Positions 7,582-16,932 of a stretch of 48,381 bases of DNA are shown here, one piece after another. The DNA comes from Ascidiaceihabitans sp. (GTDB taxonomy: Bacteria > Pseudomonadota > Alphaproteobacteria > Rhodobacterales > Rhodobacteraceae). Position numbers and translations under genes: made by a program. The notes beneath the pieces were generated by a model, which made no database searches, was not told the origin of the DNA, and was given only the letters and a program-made list of their open reading frames with translations. Every line of letters starts with the position of its first letter. Position 1 is the stretch's first letter. The DNA lies in the NCBI GenBank assembly GCA_029251465.1, contig JAQXDI010000002.1:1-48381 (forward strand), read 5' to 3'.

Positions 7582-8747
7582 TAGAGGTTGATGAAACCGC
7601 TTTGGTCGCGGACCTTTCGGCCATGATCCGCATCCCTAGCGTCAACCGTTTTGGCGCGGATGATCCGGCGAACCCTGCCGAAGCCGGAATGGCTGACTAT
7701 TTTGAATCGCGCCTTTTTGCCCTCGGACTGGCGGTCGATAGCCATACGGTTGCGGATGGTCGCCGCAATGTTTGGGGGCGCTTAAAGGGATGTAGCGACG
7801 GGCCCACGATCTTGTTGGCAGGGCACATGGATACCGTCGGTGTCGCCGGATACGCAGCCCCGTTTGAGCCTGCACTCAAAGACGGGCGCATCTACGGGCG
7901 TGGATCGTGTGACATGAAGGCGGGATTGGCGGCCTATTTAGAAGTCGCGCGCATCCTTCAGTCTTCGGGGCAAGAACTGTCCGGTGATGTTATCATCGCG
8001 GGCGTGATCGACGAAGAACACGCGATGCGAGGTTCCGTTGATTTCGGGATCAATGGCCCAAAAGCCGATTGCGCGATCGTGGCGGAACCGACCCAATTGG
8101 CCCTGTGCCCTGCGCACAAAGGCCAAATTTTAATGACACTGCGCACCAGCGGTGTACCTGCCCATTCCAGCATGCCCGATGCAGGCGTGAACGCGATCTA
8201 CCACATGGCTGACGTGCTAGGTGCGCTCCAAGACTACGCGCGCGAACTGAGCCAGCGCGCACCTGATCCGTTCTGCGGTGTGCCAAGTTTTAGCGTAGGC
8301 GTCATTCGCGGCGGCGACAACGCGTGTTCGGTTCCTGATTTCTGTGAGATCGACATTGATCGACGCACCATTCCGGGCGAAAAATTTACGGGCGTCATGG
8401 CCGAACTGAACGCCGTAATGAAGGGCGTGCAGAGCAGTCGTACCGAGCTGAACTATCACTTTTGCACGCCGTCTTTAAATTTGCCGCCCTTGGAGACTGC
8501 ACAAGGCGCGCCCGTCATGAGCGCGCTGCAAACGGCCTGCACGCAGGTGCTGGGACACCCCAGTGTTGTCCAGGTTTTCCCTGGTTCAACCGACGCCCCG
8601 AATTTCAACTGCCCGACCGTCATTTGCGGTGCGGGTGATCTGGCGCAATGCCATTCACTGAACGAATACATCGCAGTAGACCAAATCGTCGATGCTGTGA
8701 AAATTTACGTCTCTGCGATCAAAACGCTGATGGACACCAAAGGATAA
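7578..8747 (+). CDS. M20-family deacylase / amidohydrolase (ArgE/DapE/DoeB-like)
   Basis: Zinc-dependent M20 peptidase-family enzyme, 389 residues, likely removing an acyl group from an amino-acid-like substrate. Metal and catalytic residues are visible: His and Asp of LAGHMDTVGV, Asp of GSCDMKAG, the Glu pair of IDEEHAM, and VAEPT. A dimerisation-domain stretch follows and the chain ends normally. The GTG start at 7578 is chosen because it overlaps the previous stop as GTGA and places the conserved ALVADLSAMIRIPSVN helix at the N-terminus; a longer reading would run far into the EutA-like gene. In ectoine breakdown the equivalent step is DoeB/EutE, but the specificity here is open. Confidence 0.82.
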   Translation: MIEVDETALVADLSAMIRIPSVNRFGADDPANPAEAGMADYFESRLFALGLAVDSHTVADGRRNVWGRLKGCSDGPTILLAGHMDTVGVAGYAAPFEPALKDGRIYGRGSCDMKAGLAAYLEVARILQSSGQELSGDVIIAGVIDEEHAMRGSVDFGINGPKADCAIVAEPTQLALCPAHKGQILMTLRTSGVPAHSSMPDAGVNAIYHMADVLGALQDYARELSQRAPDPFCGVPSFSVGVIRGGDNACSVPDFCEIDIDRRTIPGEKFTGVMAELNAVMKGVQSSRTELNYHFCTPSLNLPPLETAQGAPVMSALQTACTQVLGHPSVVQVFPGSTDAPNFNCPTVICGAGDLAQCHSLNEYIAVDQIVDAVKIYVSAIKTLMDTKG

Positions 8748-8751
8748 CGAT

Positions 8752-9915
8752 ATGGATTGGCGCACAAAACTTCTTGATCCGGCCCCGTTTGCGCGGCGCG
8801 ATTACACGTCGCTTGCGACCCCTGTGTATCGCGGATCGACCGTGGTGTTCGAAAACCAAGCGGCCGTGAGTGACAGTTGGCAACAGGCTGAACACGGCTA
8901 TTCCTATGGATTGTACGGCACGCCAACGACGCTGGAATTGTCGGCACGTATCGCGGATCTTGAGGGTGCGCGTCATTCGTTTATCGTGCCCGGCGGTCAG
9001 GCTGCAATTGCGTTGGTTTACCTGTCGTATTGCCGTGCGGGCGGGCATGCGTTGATCCCGATTTCGGCCTATGGCCCGAACAAAGACATGGCCGAAGGTT
9101 TGATGGCCAATTTTGGAGTTGAGGTTGAGCGCTACGACCCAATGATCGGCAGTGGGATCAGCGATTTGATCCGCAAAAACACCCAACTGATCTGGTGCGA
9201 AAGCCCGGGGTCCGTGACCATGGAAATCCAGGATGTGCCGGCGATTGTGGCTGCGGCTCATGCCCGCGGCGTTCCGGTTGCGTTGGACAACACCTATGCT
9301 GCGGGGGTTTATTTTGACGCGTTTGCGCATGGCGTTGACGTGAGCATGCAGGCGCTGACCAAATATATCGGTGGGCACAGTGATCTGCTTTTGGGATCGG
9401 TTTCTGTGCGCGACGAGGCGGGATATGCACAAATGGGTCCGATATATCGCCAGCTTGGTTTGGCAGTGTCACCAGATGATTGCAGCCTTGCCTTGCGCGG
9501 ATTACAGACTTTGGCCGTGCGGCTGGATAGATTGGAACAGTCGACATTGGAAGTCGCTAAGTGGCTGGATCAAAATGACTTTGTCGAAACAGTGAACCAC
9601 CCTGCATTGCCGTCTTGCGCAGGTCACGACATCTGGAAACGTGATTTCACGGGGTCCGCCAGTGTGTTTTCTTTTGTCTTCAAAGACAGCGTGACGGGCG
9701 AACAGGCGATCACATTTCTGGACGCGCTCAGGCTGTTCAAAATCGGACTTAGCTGGGGGGGCGTAAATTCTTTGGCTGTGGTGTACCCGCAGGTTGATCG
9801 CCCTGACACAGACTACGGCGGCCGTTTGGTGCGGTTGAACATCGGCTTGGAAAACCCGCGCGATTTGATCGACGATCTAGCGCAAGCCTTGGCTGTGATC
9901 CGGTCGTCGACCTAA
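8752..9915 (+). CDS. Cys/Met-metabolism PLP-dependent enzyme (cystathionine beta-lyase-like)
   Basis: Fold-type I PLP enzyme of the cystathionine gamma-synthase/beta-lyase family, 387 residues. Visible features: the YGLYGTPTTLEL substrate region, the PGGQAAIAL phosphate-binding turn, Asp of VALDNTYAAG that pairs with the pyridine nitrogen, and the Schiff-base Lys of ALTKYIGGHSD. It starts 4 bases after the M20 stop, so it is in the same operon. The enzyme may break a C-S bond or do another beta- or gamma-elimination on the amino acid released by the block. Ordinary methionine metabolism is less likely because the gene is embedded in a catabolic cluster. Confidence 0.82.
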   Translation: MDWRTKLLDPAPFARRDYTSLATPVYRGSTVVFENQAAVSDSWQQAEHGYSYGLYGTPTTLELSARIADLEGARHSFIVPGGQAAIALVYLSYCRAGGHALIPISAYGPNKDMAEGLMANFGVEVERYDPMIGSGISDLIRKNTQLIWCESPGSVTMEIQDVPAIVAAAHARGVPVALDNTYAAGVYFDAFAHGVDVSMQALTKYIGGHSDLLLGSVSVRDEAGYAQMGPIYRQLGLAVSPDDCSLALRGLQTLAVRLDRLEQSTLEVAKWLDQNDFVETVNHPALPSCAGHDIWKRDFTGSASVFSFVFKDSVTGEQAITFLDALRLFKIGLSWGGVNSLAVVYPQVDRPDTDYGGRLVRLNIGLENPRDLIDDLAQALAVIRSST

Positions 9916-9989
9916 CGGCTGCGGATTTCAATGTTTCCATTGTGCGCAGTGACGTGCCATCGTTCCAATCACACCAAATGGGGCGGGGC

Positions 9990-11249
9990 ATGGTATCTGA
10001 ACGCACGGTTTTTAAAGACGACCGCAAACTGACGTATTTGAATGCCGAGGGCGCTGACAAGCCGCTGATCTCGCCGGTGCCTGCGCAGGTTCTAGACGAT
10101 GCGCGCCGCTATCGATTGCAACGGTTTCGCGATCAGATGCAAAAGGCGGATGTCGCGGCATTGCTGCTCTATGATCCGATCAATATTCGCTATACGTTTG
10201 ACTGTTCGAACATGCAGGTTTGGACCGCACACAATCCGATGCGCTATGCGATGATCCTTGCGGATGGCCCCGCGATCATGTGGGAATTCAAAGGCTGCGA
10301 GCATCTGAATGATGGCCTGCCGGGCATCGACGAACTGCGCACGTCTATTGCGTGGATGTTCATGGCCAAAGGCGAAAAGGCGGGCGGCAACCTTGTGAAA
10401 TGGGCGGACGAGATTGCCGATCTGGTGCGCGAACATGGCGGTGGCAACGCGCGGATTGCGGTCGACAAGATGGACGCGCCGGGTGTGTTTGCCCTGCAAG
10501 ATCGCGGCCTTAGCTACGTTGAAGGCTCTGAAATCACCGAACGCGCCCGATCGATCAAATCGCCGGCCGAGATCGAGCTGATGCGCTGGACCATTCGCGT
10601 GTGCGAAGCGGGAATGGCGCGGATTTATGAAAACTCGCATGCTGGCGTCACGGAACGTGAACTTTGGGCGCATTTGCATTTTGAAAACGCGCGCTCGGGC
10701 GGGGACTGGTTGGAAACCAAGCTGCTCACTTGCGGCCCCAATACAAACCCGTGGTACCGCGAATGTTCGGATCGGGTGTGCCAGCAGGGCGAAATGATCG
10801 CCTTTGATACCGACATGGTTGGCCCCTACGGTTATTGTGCGGACCTGTCACGGTCTTGGACCTGCGGCTATGTGCCGATGACTGACACGCAAAAGCGGAT
10901 CTACGCCACGGCCCTTGACCAGATTGATCACAACCTCGCATTGATGCAACCGGGTATGAAATTTGCCGAATTTAATGCACGCAGTTGGGCGATCCCTGCC
11001 GCGCACCAAGACTACCGATATTCGCTGGCCGTGCACGGTGTCGGGATGGCGGATGAGTGGCCGGTTGTGCCCCTGCACGTCGATTTTGACGACACTGCGA
11101 TGACCGGCGAATTCGAACCCGGAATGGTGCTGTGTGTCGAAAGCCTCGTGGCCGAAGCAAGATCCGAAAGCGTCAAGCTGGAAACGCAGGTGTTGATCAC
11201 CCAAGACGGTTATGAACGGCTCGATAGCTTTCCGTGGGAGCAGATCTAG
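9990..11249 (+). CDS. DddP-like M24-family enzyme (candidate DMSP lyase)
   Basis: M24-fold metalloprotein, 419 residues from ATG 9990 (other in-frame starts are GTG 9942 and ATG 9978). It carries the DddP hallmarks as I remember them from the Ruegeria enzyme: metal ligands D273, D275 and D285 (FDTDMVGPYG then CADLSRSW), H349, E384 and E398, and the proposed catalytic Tyr, His and Asp at Y344, H349 and D355 in YSLAVHGVGMADEW. The spacings 2, 10, 64 and 35 equal those of DddP D295/D297/D307/H371/E406; the last Glu is one residue closer. TNPWYREC also matches. DddP cleaves DMSP to dimethyl sulfide and acrylate. A betaine-type importer, which can carry DMSP, lies 5 kb upstream. It may instead be a close relative acting on another substrate. 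A weak terminator follows. Confidence 0.75.
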   Translation: MVSERTVFKDDRKLTYLNAEGADKPLISPVPAQVLDDARRYRLQRFRDQMQKADVAALLLYDPINIRYTFDCSNMQVWTAHNPMRYAMILADGPAIMWEFKGCEHLNDGLPGIDELRTSIAWMFMAKGEKAGGNLVKWADEIADLVREHGGGNARIAVDKMDAPGVFALQDRGLSYVEGSEITERARSIKSPAEIELMRWTIRVCEAGMARIYENSHAGVTERELWAHLHFENARSGGDWLETKLLTCGPNTNPWYRECSDRVCQQGEMIAFDTDMVGPYGYCADLSRSWTCGYVPMTDTQKRIYATALDQIDHNLALMQPGMKFAEFNARSWAIPAAHQDYRYSLAVHGVGMADEWPVVPLHVDFDDTAMTGEFEPGMVLCVESLVAEARSESVKLETQVLITQDGYERLDSFPWEQI

Positions 11250-11252
11250 GGA

Positions 11253-11273
11253 AAAACTGCACAACGCAGTTTT
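11253..11273 (+). terminator. Probable weak terminator after the DddP-like gene
   Basis: AAAACTGC at 11253-11260 pairs with GCAGTTTT at 11266-11273, starting 3 bases after the TAG stop at 11249. The 3' arm supplies the T-run. The sulfatase gene begins 64 bases further on and may have its own promoter or be reached by read-through. Confidence 0.5.
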
Positions 11274-11336
11274 CGGGTTTCTCAGGGGCACGCGCGCCTC
11301 TAAGGTCAAGGGAATTCTGGTGCGTGCGAGGGTCCC

Positions 11337-13034
11337 ATGGCTTCGACTAAAAACATTCTGTTCATCATGTTCGACCAATTGCGGTGGGACTATCTGAGCT
11401 GTTACGGGCATCCGTATTTGCACACGCCAAACATCGATCAATTGGCCGAACGCGGCGTGCGGTTTTCGCGCCACTACATTCAATCACCGATCTGTGGCTC
11501 GTCCCGGATGAGCACCTACACAGGGCGTTACGTGCACAGCCACGGCGCGTCTTGGAACAACATTCCGCTCAAGGTCGGCGAGCTGACGATTGGCGACCAT
11601 CTGCGCAGCTCCGGCATGGGTTGCTACCTCGTGGGCAAAACCCACATGAAGGCTGATGTGGAGGGCATGAAACGTCTTGGTCTTGCACCAGACAGCGTCA
11701 TTGGGGCGCGCGTGGCGGAGTGCGGATTTGACGTATTCGAACGTGATGACGGCATGCGCCCCGAAGGGCCGGACGGGCCGTACGACGAAAACGGGGCACT
11801 CGCCTACAACGATTATCTGCGCGAAAAAGGCTACGACAGCGACAACCCGTGGCACGACTTTGCGAACTCTGGACTAGATGATGAGGGCAACGTGTTGTCC
11901 GGCTGGTTCCTCAAGAATTCAACCCAAGCGGCCAACGTCGAAGAAGACGACAGTGAGACACCCTATCTGACCCGCCGCGCGATGCAATTTATGGAACAAA
12001 CCGACGGCCCGTGGTGCTGCCATCTAAGCTATATCAAACCGCATTGGCCCTACATTGTGCCCGAACCTTATGCATCGATGTATGGGCCAAATCACGTGCC
12101 ATCCCCTGTGCGCACGGACGTGGAATTTGAGGGCGCGCATCCGGTGCTAAAAGCGTTCATGACCACGCCGGTGGGCGAGGCGTTCAGCCGTGAAGACGTG
12201 CGAAATGCGGTTATTCCTGCCTACATGGGCCTGATAAAACAGATCGATGACCAGATGGGTGTGCTGTTCAAATGGCTGACGGACACGGGGCGCATGGAGG
12301 ACACGATGATCGTGCTGACCTCGGATCACGGTGATTTTCTCGGGGATCACTGGATGGGTGAAAAGACGTTCTTTCACGATGCCTCAACCAAGGTGCCGCT
12401 GATCATTTACGACCCGTCGCCACAGGCTGACAGCACTCGCGGCACCGTCTGCGATGCGCTGGTTGAAAGCATCGACATGGCCGCGACCTTTGTCGATGTC
12501 GTCGCGGGCGAGGTGCCTGATCACGTCCTTGAGGGGGAATCCCTGTTACCGATTTTGCACGGAACCGCGAACAGCACGCGGCGTGACTATGCGATCTGTG
12601 AATACGACTATTCCGGTTCGCCCATCGCGACCAAACTGCAGGCGGATGTGCGTGACGCGGTGATGTTCATGGTTGCGAACAAGCAATGGAAATTGATCCA
12701 TTGCGAAGGCGGCTATCCCCCAATCCTGTTTGATTTGATCAATGACCCTGACGAGCTGGTCGATCTGGGGCAAAGCGCGGATCACGAGCCCAAAATCGAA
12801 GAAATGTACGCGCATTTGTTTGCATGGGCGCGCAGACCTGCACAGCGTACGACACGCTCGCGCGCGCAGCTCGAAGAGATGCGGACCAAGTCACGTGGGC
12901 GTGGCATTGTGCTGGGCATTTACGATGAAAACGACGCACCGCTTGAAATTACAACAAAATACCGTAACCGCACAGCGCCGCCCTTTGCCGCGCGGCATGG
13001 TAAAAAGGCGGGCGCTGTTTCTGATCTAGATTAA
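11337..13034 (+). CDS. Sulfatase-family hydrolase (arylsulfatase / phosphonate monoester hydrolase-like)
   Basis: Alkaline-phosphatase-superfamily sulfatase, 565 residues. Metal and catalytic features: Asp of FIMFDQLRWD at the N-terminus, the formylglycine-type site PICGSSRMSTYTGRY (Cys at about residue 59; Ser replaces the usual Pro of CxPxR), GKTHM, and the SDHGDFLGDH metal site in the middle of the chain. The Cys would need oxidation by a formylglycine-generating enzyme, not seen in this window. There is no signal peptide, so it is cytoplasmic and acts on an imported sulfate or phosphonate ester. Its 3' end overlaps the convergent GST gene by 4 bp. Choline-O-sulfate-type chemistry would fit a betaine importer, but the match to BetC is not close by eye. 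Confidence 0.8.
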   Translation: MASTKNILFIMFDQLRWDYLSCYGHPYLHTPNIDQLAERGVRFSRHYIQSPICGSSRMSTYTGRYVHSHGASWNNIPLKVGELTIGDHLRSSGMGCYLVGKTHMKADVEGMKRLGLAPDSVIGARVAECGFDVFERDDGMRPEGPDGPYDENGALAYNDYLREKGYDSDNPWHDFANSGLDDEGNVLSGWFLKNSTQAANVEEDDSETPYLTRRAMQFMEQTDGPWCCHLSYIKPHWPYIVPEPYASMYGPNHVPSPVRTDVEFEGAHPVLKAFMTTPVGEAFSREDVRNAVIPAYMGLIKQIDDQMGVLFKWLTDTGRMEDTMIVLTSDHGDFLGDHWMGEKTFFHDASTKVPLIIYDPSPQADSTRGTVCDALVESIDMAATFVDVVAGEVPDHVLEGESLLPILHGTANSTRRDYAICEYDYSGSPIATKLQADVRDAVMFMVANKQWKLIHCEGGYPPILFDLINDPDELVDLGQSADHEPKIEEMYAHLFAWARRPAQRTTRSRAQLEEMRTKSRGRGIVLGIYDENDAPLEITTKYRNRTAPPFAARHGKKAGAVSDLD

Positions 13035-13816
13035 CGGTTGCGGTGTTGGTCATACATGCGTTGCACGAACAGGCCAGTAGGCCGCTGGCGCAGTTCGCGG
13101 TAGACCTCGCGCATGTAGGCGGGGCAGGCGGCTTGATTGGGCAAAAACCCTTGATAACCTTGGGCTAATACCATCGGTCCAAGCGATGCTGCCACCGCCA
13201 GATCAGCGTATGTCAACCGATCTCCGACCAGAAATTCACGCCCGTCGGCCAGCAATGCATCATATTTGTCAAAGCCTGCGTAGATCGTTTTAAGGGCATC
13301 GTCAGACACCTGCTGATCCAGTTTTAGCCCCTTGTACATCAAGGCTTTGATCACCCGAAACGCCACCAAACAGGTTAGTTTTTCGTACCAAGGGACACCT
13401 GTGGTGATCGACGACCAGACGGCAGATTTGTATTGCAGCAGGTTGAAATATGACCATGCCACAACCGCATTTCCAACGTCGTGGCGCACAAAATGCTGCA
13501 ACTCGTCCATTTGTTTGAACAGATCAGGTTCGGTAGTTTCATCAGGTCGCAACCGTTTTTCAGCCGTGGCCAGCGGATCAAAATGCGCCAGAATATTCGG
13601 ATCGGCGATGATCTTGTTGGCATCTGTGTTCTTACCATCAAAGACAAACAGCGGGTATTCGTCCGCCCCGACCCCCCAAGATTTTAGTGCAAGAACGTGA
13701 AAAATCGGCGCGTGCGGACGTTCGGTAAATGGGACCTCGTAGTGTTCCAACATCCAGCGCCCCAGATCGACATCCGTGGACGGGAGCAGCGTGATCAGCA
13801 GATTGTCTGCGGTCAT
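13031..13816 (-). CDS. Glutathione S-transferase-family protein
   Basis: GST-fold protein, 261 residues. An N-terminal thioredoxin-like domain (LLITLLPSTDVDLGRWMLEH, then the cis-Pro region DEYPLFVFDGK and the DANKIIADPN stretch) is followed by a helical domain with the N-capping and aromatic motif DRLTYADLAVAASLG near residues 205-220. The start ATG at 13816 has GAAGGA upstream. It is convergent with the sulfatase gene and lies 12 bp downstream of the broken P450 gene in the same direction, so it may have been the last gene of that oxidative operon. Unlike the four genes before it, it is intact. Confidence 0.75.
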   Translation of the reverse strand: MTADNLLITLLPSTDVDLGRWMLEHYEVPFTERPHAPIFHVLALKSWGVGADEYPLFVFDGKNTDANKIIADPNILAHFDPLATAEKRLRPDETTEPDLFKQMDELQHFVRHDVGNAVVAWSYFNLLQYKSAVWSSITTGVPWYEKLTCLVAFRVIKALMYKGLKLDQQVSDDALKTIYAGFDKYDALLADGREFLVGDRLTYADLAVAASLGPMVLAQGYQGFLPNQAACPAYMREVYRELRQRPTGLFVQRMYDQHRNR

Positions 13817-13828
13817 TTCATTCTTCCT

Positions 13829-15189
13829 TCAGGTGTCAAATTCAACATGGAAATGTTCTGGGTGTGGCGTACCATTGCTGTCGATTTGACCGGCAGCGCC
13901 CTTGGTACGACGCAAGTTTTTCTGTTTCAGCAGGGGCGTCAGAATTGCCGGAATTACCGCCATATTGATCTGCGCGCCGATGCAAGTGTGCATGCCGTAG
14001 CCCCAGATAATGTAGGTTTCCCACGATCTGTCTGTGCGAAATTCGTTCGGTTTATCAATCACTAAACTGTCGAACATCGCTGAAAACGTCGCGGCGAACA
14101 CCATGGTGCCCTCTTTGATTTTGACCTGTCGCAGCGTAGACTGGGCAACCACCGTGTCACGGGTTGCGCGGCGATAAACAACGGGGTTGTGCGGGTTAAA
14201 TCGCAAGCATTCCCAGATCGTGTTAGCCACCACTTGATGATCACCACGCAAGGCCGCCTCATGCGCAACTTTTAGTGCGTCGGGGCGGTTCAGCAACTCG
14301 TCCAACGCAAAACAGGACGCTTTGGAAATGGTCGGGATCGCGCCAATCAGCAGCCCCAAAATATTGTTGCGGATACCCAGATCATCCATGCCGGGTGTGT
14401 CCGCGCTTTGCAGTTCCAGCATACGATTAAGTATGGTTGGGTCGGTGGATGGATTTGCCTTAAGATCGGCAATCACCTTATCCAAATAGCTCCGCATTTC
14501 AGCGGCGTAGCGCATTGATTTTGCGTCAAATCAGGATCTGCGCCAAGGTCTTCAAACAGATACCAGAAAAGAATGGTCGCCCAATCCTGCATGGTTTCTT
14601 TGTCCGGGCCACCAGCGCCGAAATAGGTGTTTGTCATGTCCCACGGCACCTGCAACGTCAGCTCTGGCACGATATCCATCTTGCCGGTTTTCGAGGCCCC
14701 GACGATCTCGTTTGCGAGGCGTTCTGCGCGGGGTCGCACCAGCTCTTTGACGTCCGTGTTGCGCATCGCCAAATGCACCGCAGAGGTGTCGCGGGTGTAG
14801 TCCCAGCCGGGCTGCATTCCGAGGAAAAAGTTGTCGCCGTCGGTCAGCTTTCGCATCCTTGAGCCATAGACGACCTCAAAATCCGCATCGCGGTTCAGGA
14901 CGTCGTGAACGTCGTTATGACGGGTGATGACGGCGGTGCCGGTGTTGTCATAGGCTTTGACGAATACCTTTGAGATCGAAAAATTCGGTACAAAAGCACG
15001 CAAAAAACCGAACACCAAACGTTGGGTCGACGCCTTGCCAAACGCGGCTGCGAGGTTGGCTTTTACACCACCTCCGCCGAACAGAGCGCGAATGCCAACA
15101 CCGATTAGGCGGATCAGGCACCAGATCCCTTGAAGCCAGCCCAAAATAACCCTGAAGAGGGTCGTGAAAATATTTGTAATCGCAGACAT
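13829..15189 (-). pseudogene. Cytochrome P450, broken by a one-base frameshift
   Basis: Two frames together encode one P450 of about 453 residues. The N-terminal part (start 15189) has a hydrophobic leader (LFRVILGWLQGIWCLIRLIG), unusual for soluble bacterial P450s. The C-terminal part has the ExxR motif ECLRFNP and the haem-binding loop GYGMHTCIGAQ with the Cys ligand. The break is at 14528-14530: on the minus strand CCTGATTTGACG would restore the frame if it read CCTGATTTTGACG, so one T of a T4 run is missing. Total length is 3n+2, as expected for one lost base. The upstream DyP gene ends 22 bp before the start. A homopolymer sequencing error is the main alternative to a real mutation. Confidence 0.85.
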
Positions 15190-15210
15190 GAAATTAACCC
15201 TTTCAATGGG

Positions 15211-16932
15211 TTAAGTGGGATCAACGATGCCCATCGCGATCATCCGCAAGGACGTCATGGAAGGGATTAAAAAGTAGTCCCCGCCGCGACATTCCACAAA
15301 GGTTTTGAGCTTGTTCATCACGTAGGGCGGTTTGCCCGTGGCCGGATCAGAGGCGATGGTGTGGCGCTTGTGATGCTCGTGATTACCCAACATCGGGCAG
15401 GTGTTATTGCCTTCGTGAAAATCCAAACCGTATTGGATCCATTGCTGCTGCACGAATTCGAATTGACGGAACAACGAGGTGCCCATCAGCATCATTGCCA
15501 CGCCCTGTTCGGTGTTGTCGTCCTTGCTGTCAAAGTTTGACGGACCGTAGGGCAGGCCACGACGCAACACGCGACGGCGGCGGTTTAAGGCTGTCGTTGC
15601 GTCCTTATTTTCGGGCTGCACACCGGTTTCAGGATCAACGCCAACTGCGTTCACAGGGTCCAGATAGTCACGTGTGTTGACGCGGCGCATGTGCGCGCCG
15701 ACAGGGCATTTCAGACCCGCCATGTCATCCGCATAACGGAAATCTGACGCCTCCGGGGATCGGATGTAGTCGATCTGCGCTTTGGCCGCGCGCCCTGCTT
15801 CTGCGACTGGATGTTCCGCATCGGGATCAACATCGAACCCCATCTTTTTGCCAAACGCGCGCCATTCTGTGTAGGTCGAAACCTTTGACAACGGCACACC
15901 ATCGGACCAGCGGCCGCACATCTTTGCCATCAAGGTTTCGCGGGCTTCGTCCAGTGGTACGTCCATCTGGGTGGCATAAGTTTCGGCTTCTTCTTCAACA
16001 ACTTGCGAAAAGGATCCTACGTTTTCGTGTAGCTTGCGGTAGGCCATGAAGGTGCCGTTGTGGCTAAATTCGAACGGGCGGGCGCAGGGGGGTAATTCCT
16101 GGGATTCGTCGGGATGACCCATGATGAATTCACCGGTTTCCAGCGGTTCCCAACCGTTGCCCATCAGCTTGCCGCGACCAACAACTGCGGTCTTCATGCG
16201 ATCGTCCGGGTACTGGCCTTTGAGCACCGGATCGCCGATGCCGTCGGTAAAGCCGAAGTGTTCCTTGGGCGTTGGTATTTTCACGCCTTGAATGTCCTCG
16301 AAAACGGCCGAGGCAGATTGGAATTCAGCCTTGCCATCACGGCTGTTGCCCTTGAGGATTTTGACGCCGCCATTGGTCTCTTTGCACCATTGCTTTAGCA
16401 GCTTTGTCTGCTATTCGAGCGCGTCTACGGGTTCGTCCGTGCCGGGTGTTTTCAACTGGGCATTCAGCGAAATCCACATGTGCACGTTGTTGGCGTCATT
16501 GCCGTCGCCCGCGCGGTTGCCTTGCCAAATGGGGTCCCAATGCTTGTCCCAGTTGCCGGCCTCTTCTGAGGTTTCAGTTTGATCGCGATCACCCAACATA
16601 AATGCGCGCGCTTTCATGCCTTCGATGAATTCAAACGGCATGCCTTGCATGGTTCGCGACGGGATTTCCAGTTTCAACATCCCGAAAAATGTAAACGCGA
16701 TGTTCATCGTGCATTGTGGTTTTTCGGGGCCAACAACTCCGGCCTCAAGTTCTTGTTTTGATGGCCAGCGCGCTGATGTTGTCACCTGCCGGCGCACTTT
16801 GTCGACGAACTTGCGACCTTCTTCACCGCTTGCGATGTTCAGGAAAAAATAGCGCGCAAAAGGAAATGAAAATCGACCATAAGCACGGGTGACATTGCCT
16901 TGAATGTCTTCGAGGTTGAGGGGGCGTTTCAT
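15211..16932 (-). pseudogene. DyP-type peroxidase, interrupted by an in-frame TAG
   Basis: A single frame of 573 codons encodes a Dyp-type haem peroxidase, interrupted by TAG at 16411-16413. The upstream part starts MKRPLNLEDIQGN (a typical DyP opening) and includes YFFLNI. The downstream part has the DyP signature GFTDGIGDP (GxxDG with the catalytic Asp), KCPVGAHMRRVNTRDY with the proximal-His region, and RRRRVLRRGLPYG. Protein-like sequence continues on both sides of the stop (VDALE, stop, QTKLLKQWCKE), so a CAG-to-TAG or similar change is likely. The start overlaps the preceding gene as ATGA. DyP enzymes oxidise dyes, phenolics or unknown natural substrates with peroxide. No export signal is visible. 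Confidence 0.85.

Noticed and set aside
4799..11249. Calling the block a standard ectoine-degradation cluster
   Set aside because: EutA-, M24- and M20-type genes are present, but eutB, eutC, the TRAP-type ectoine importer and the EnuR regulator are not next to them, and a PLP lyase and DddP-like gene are.
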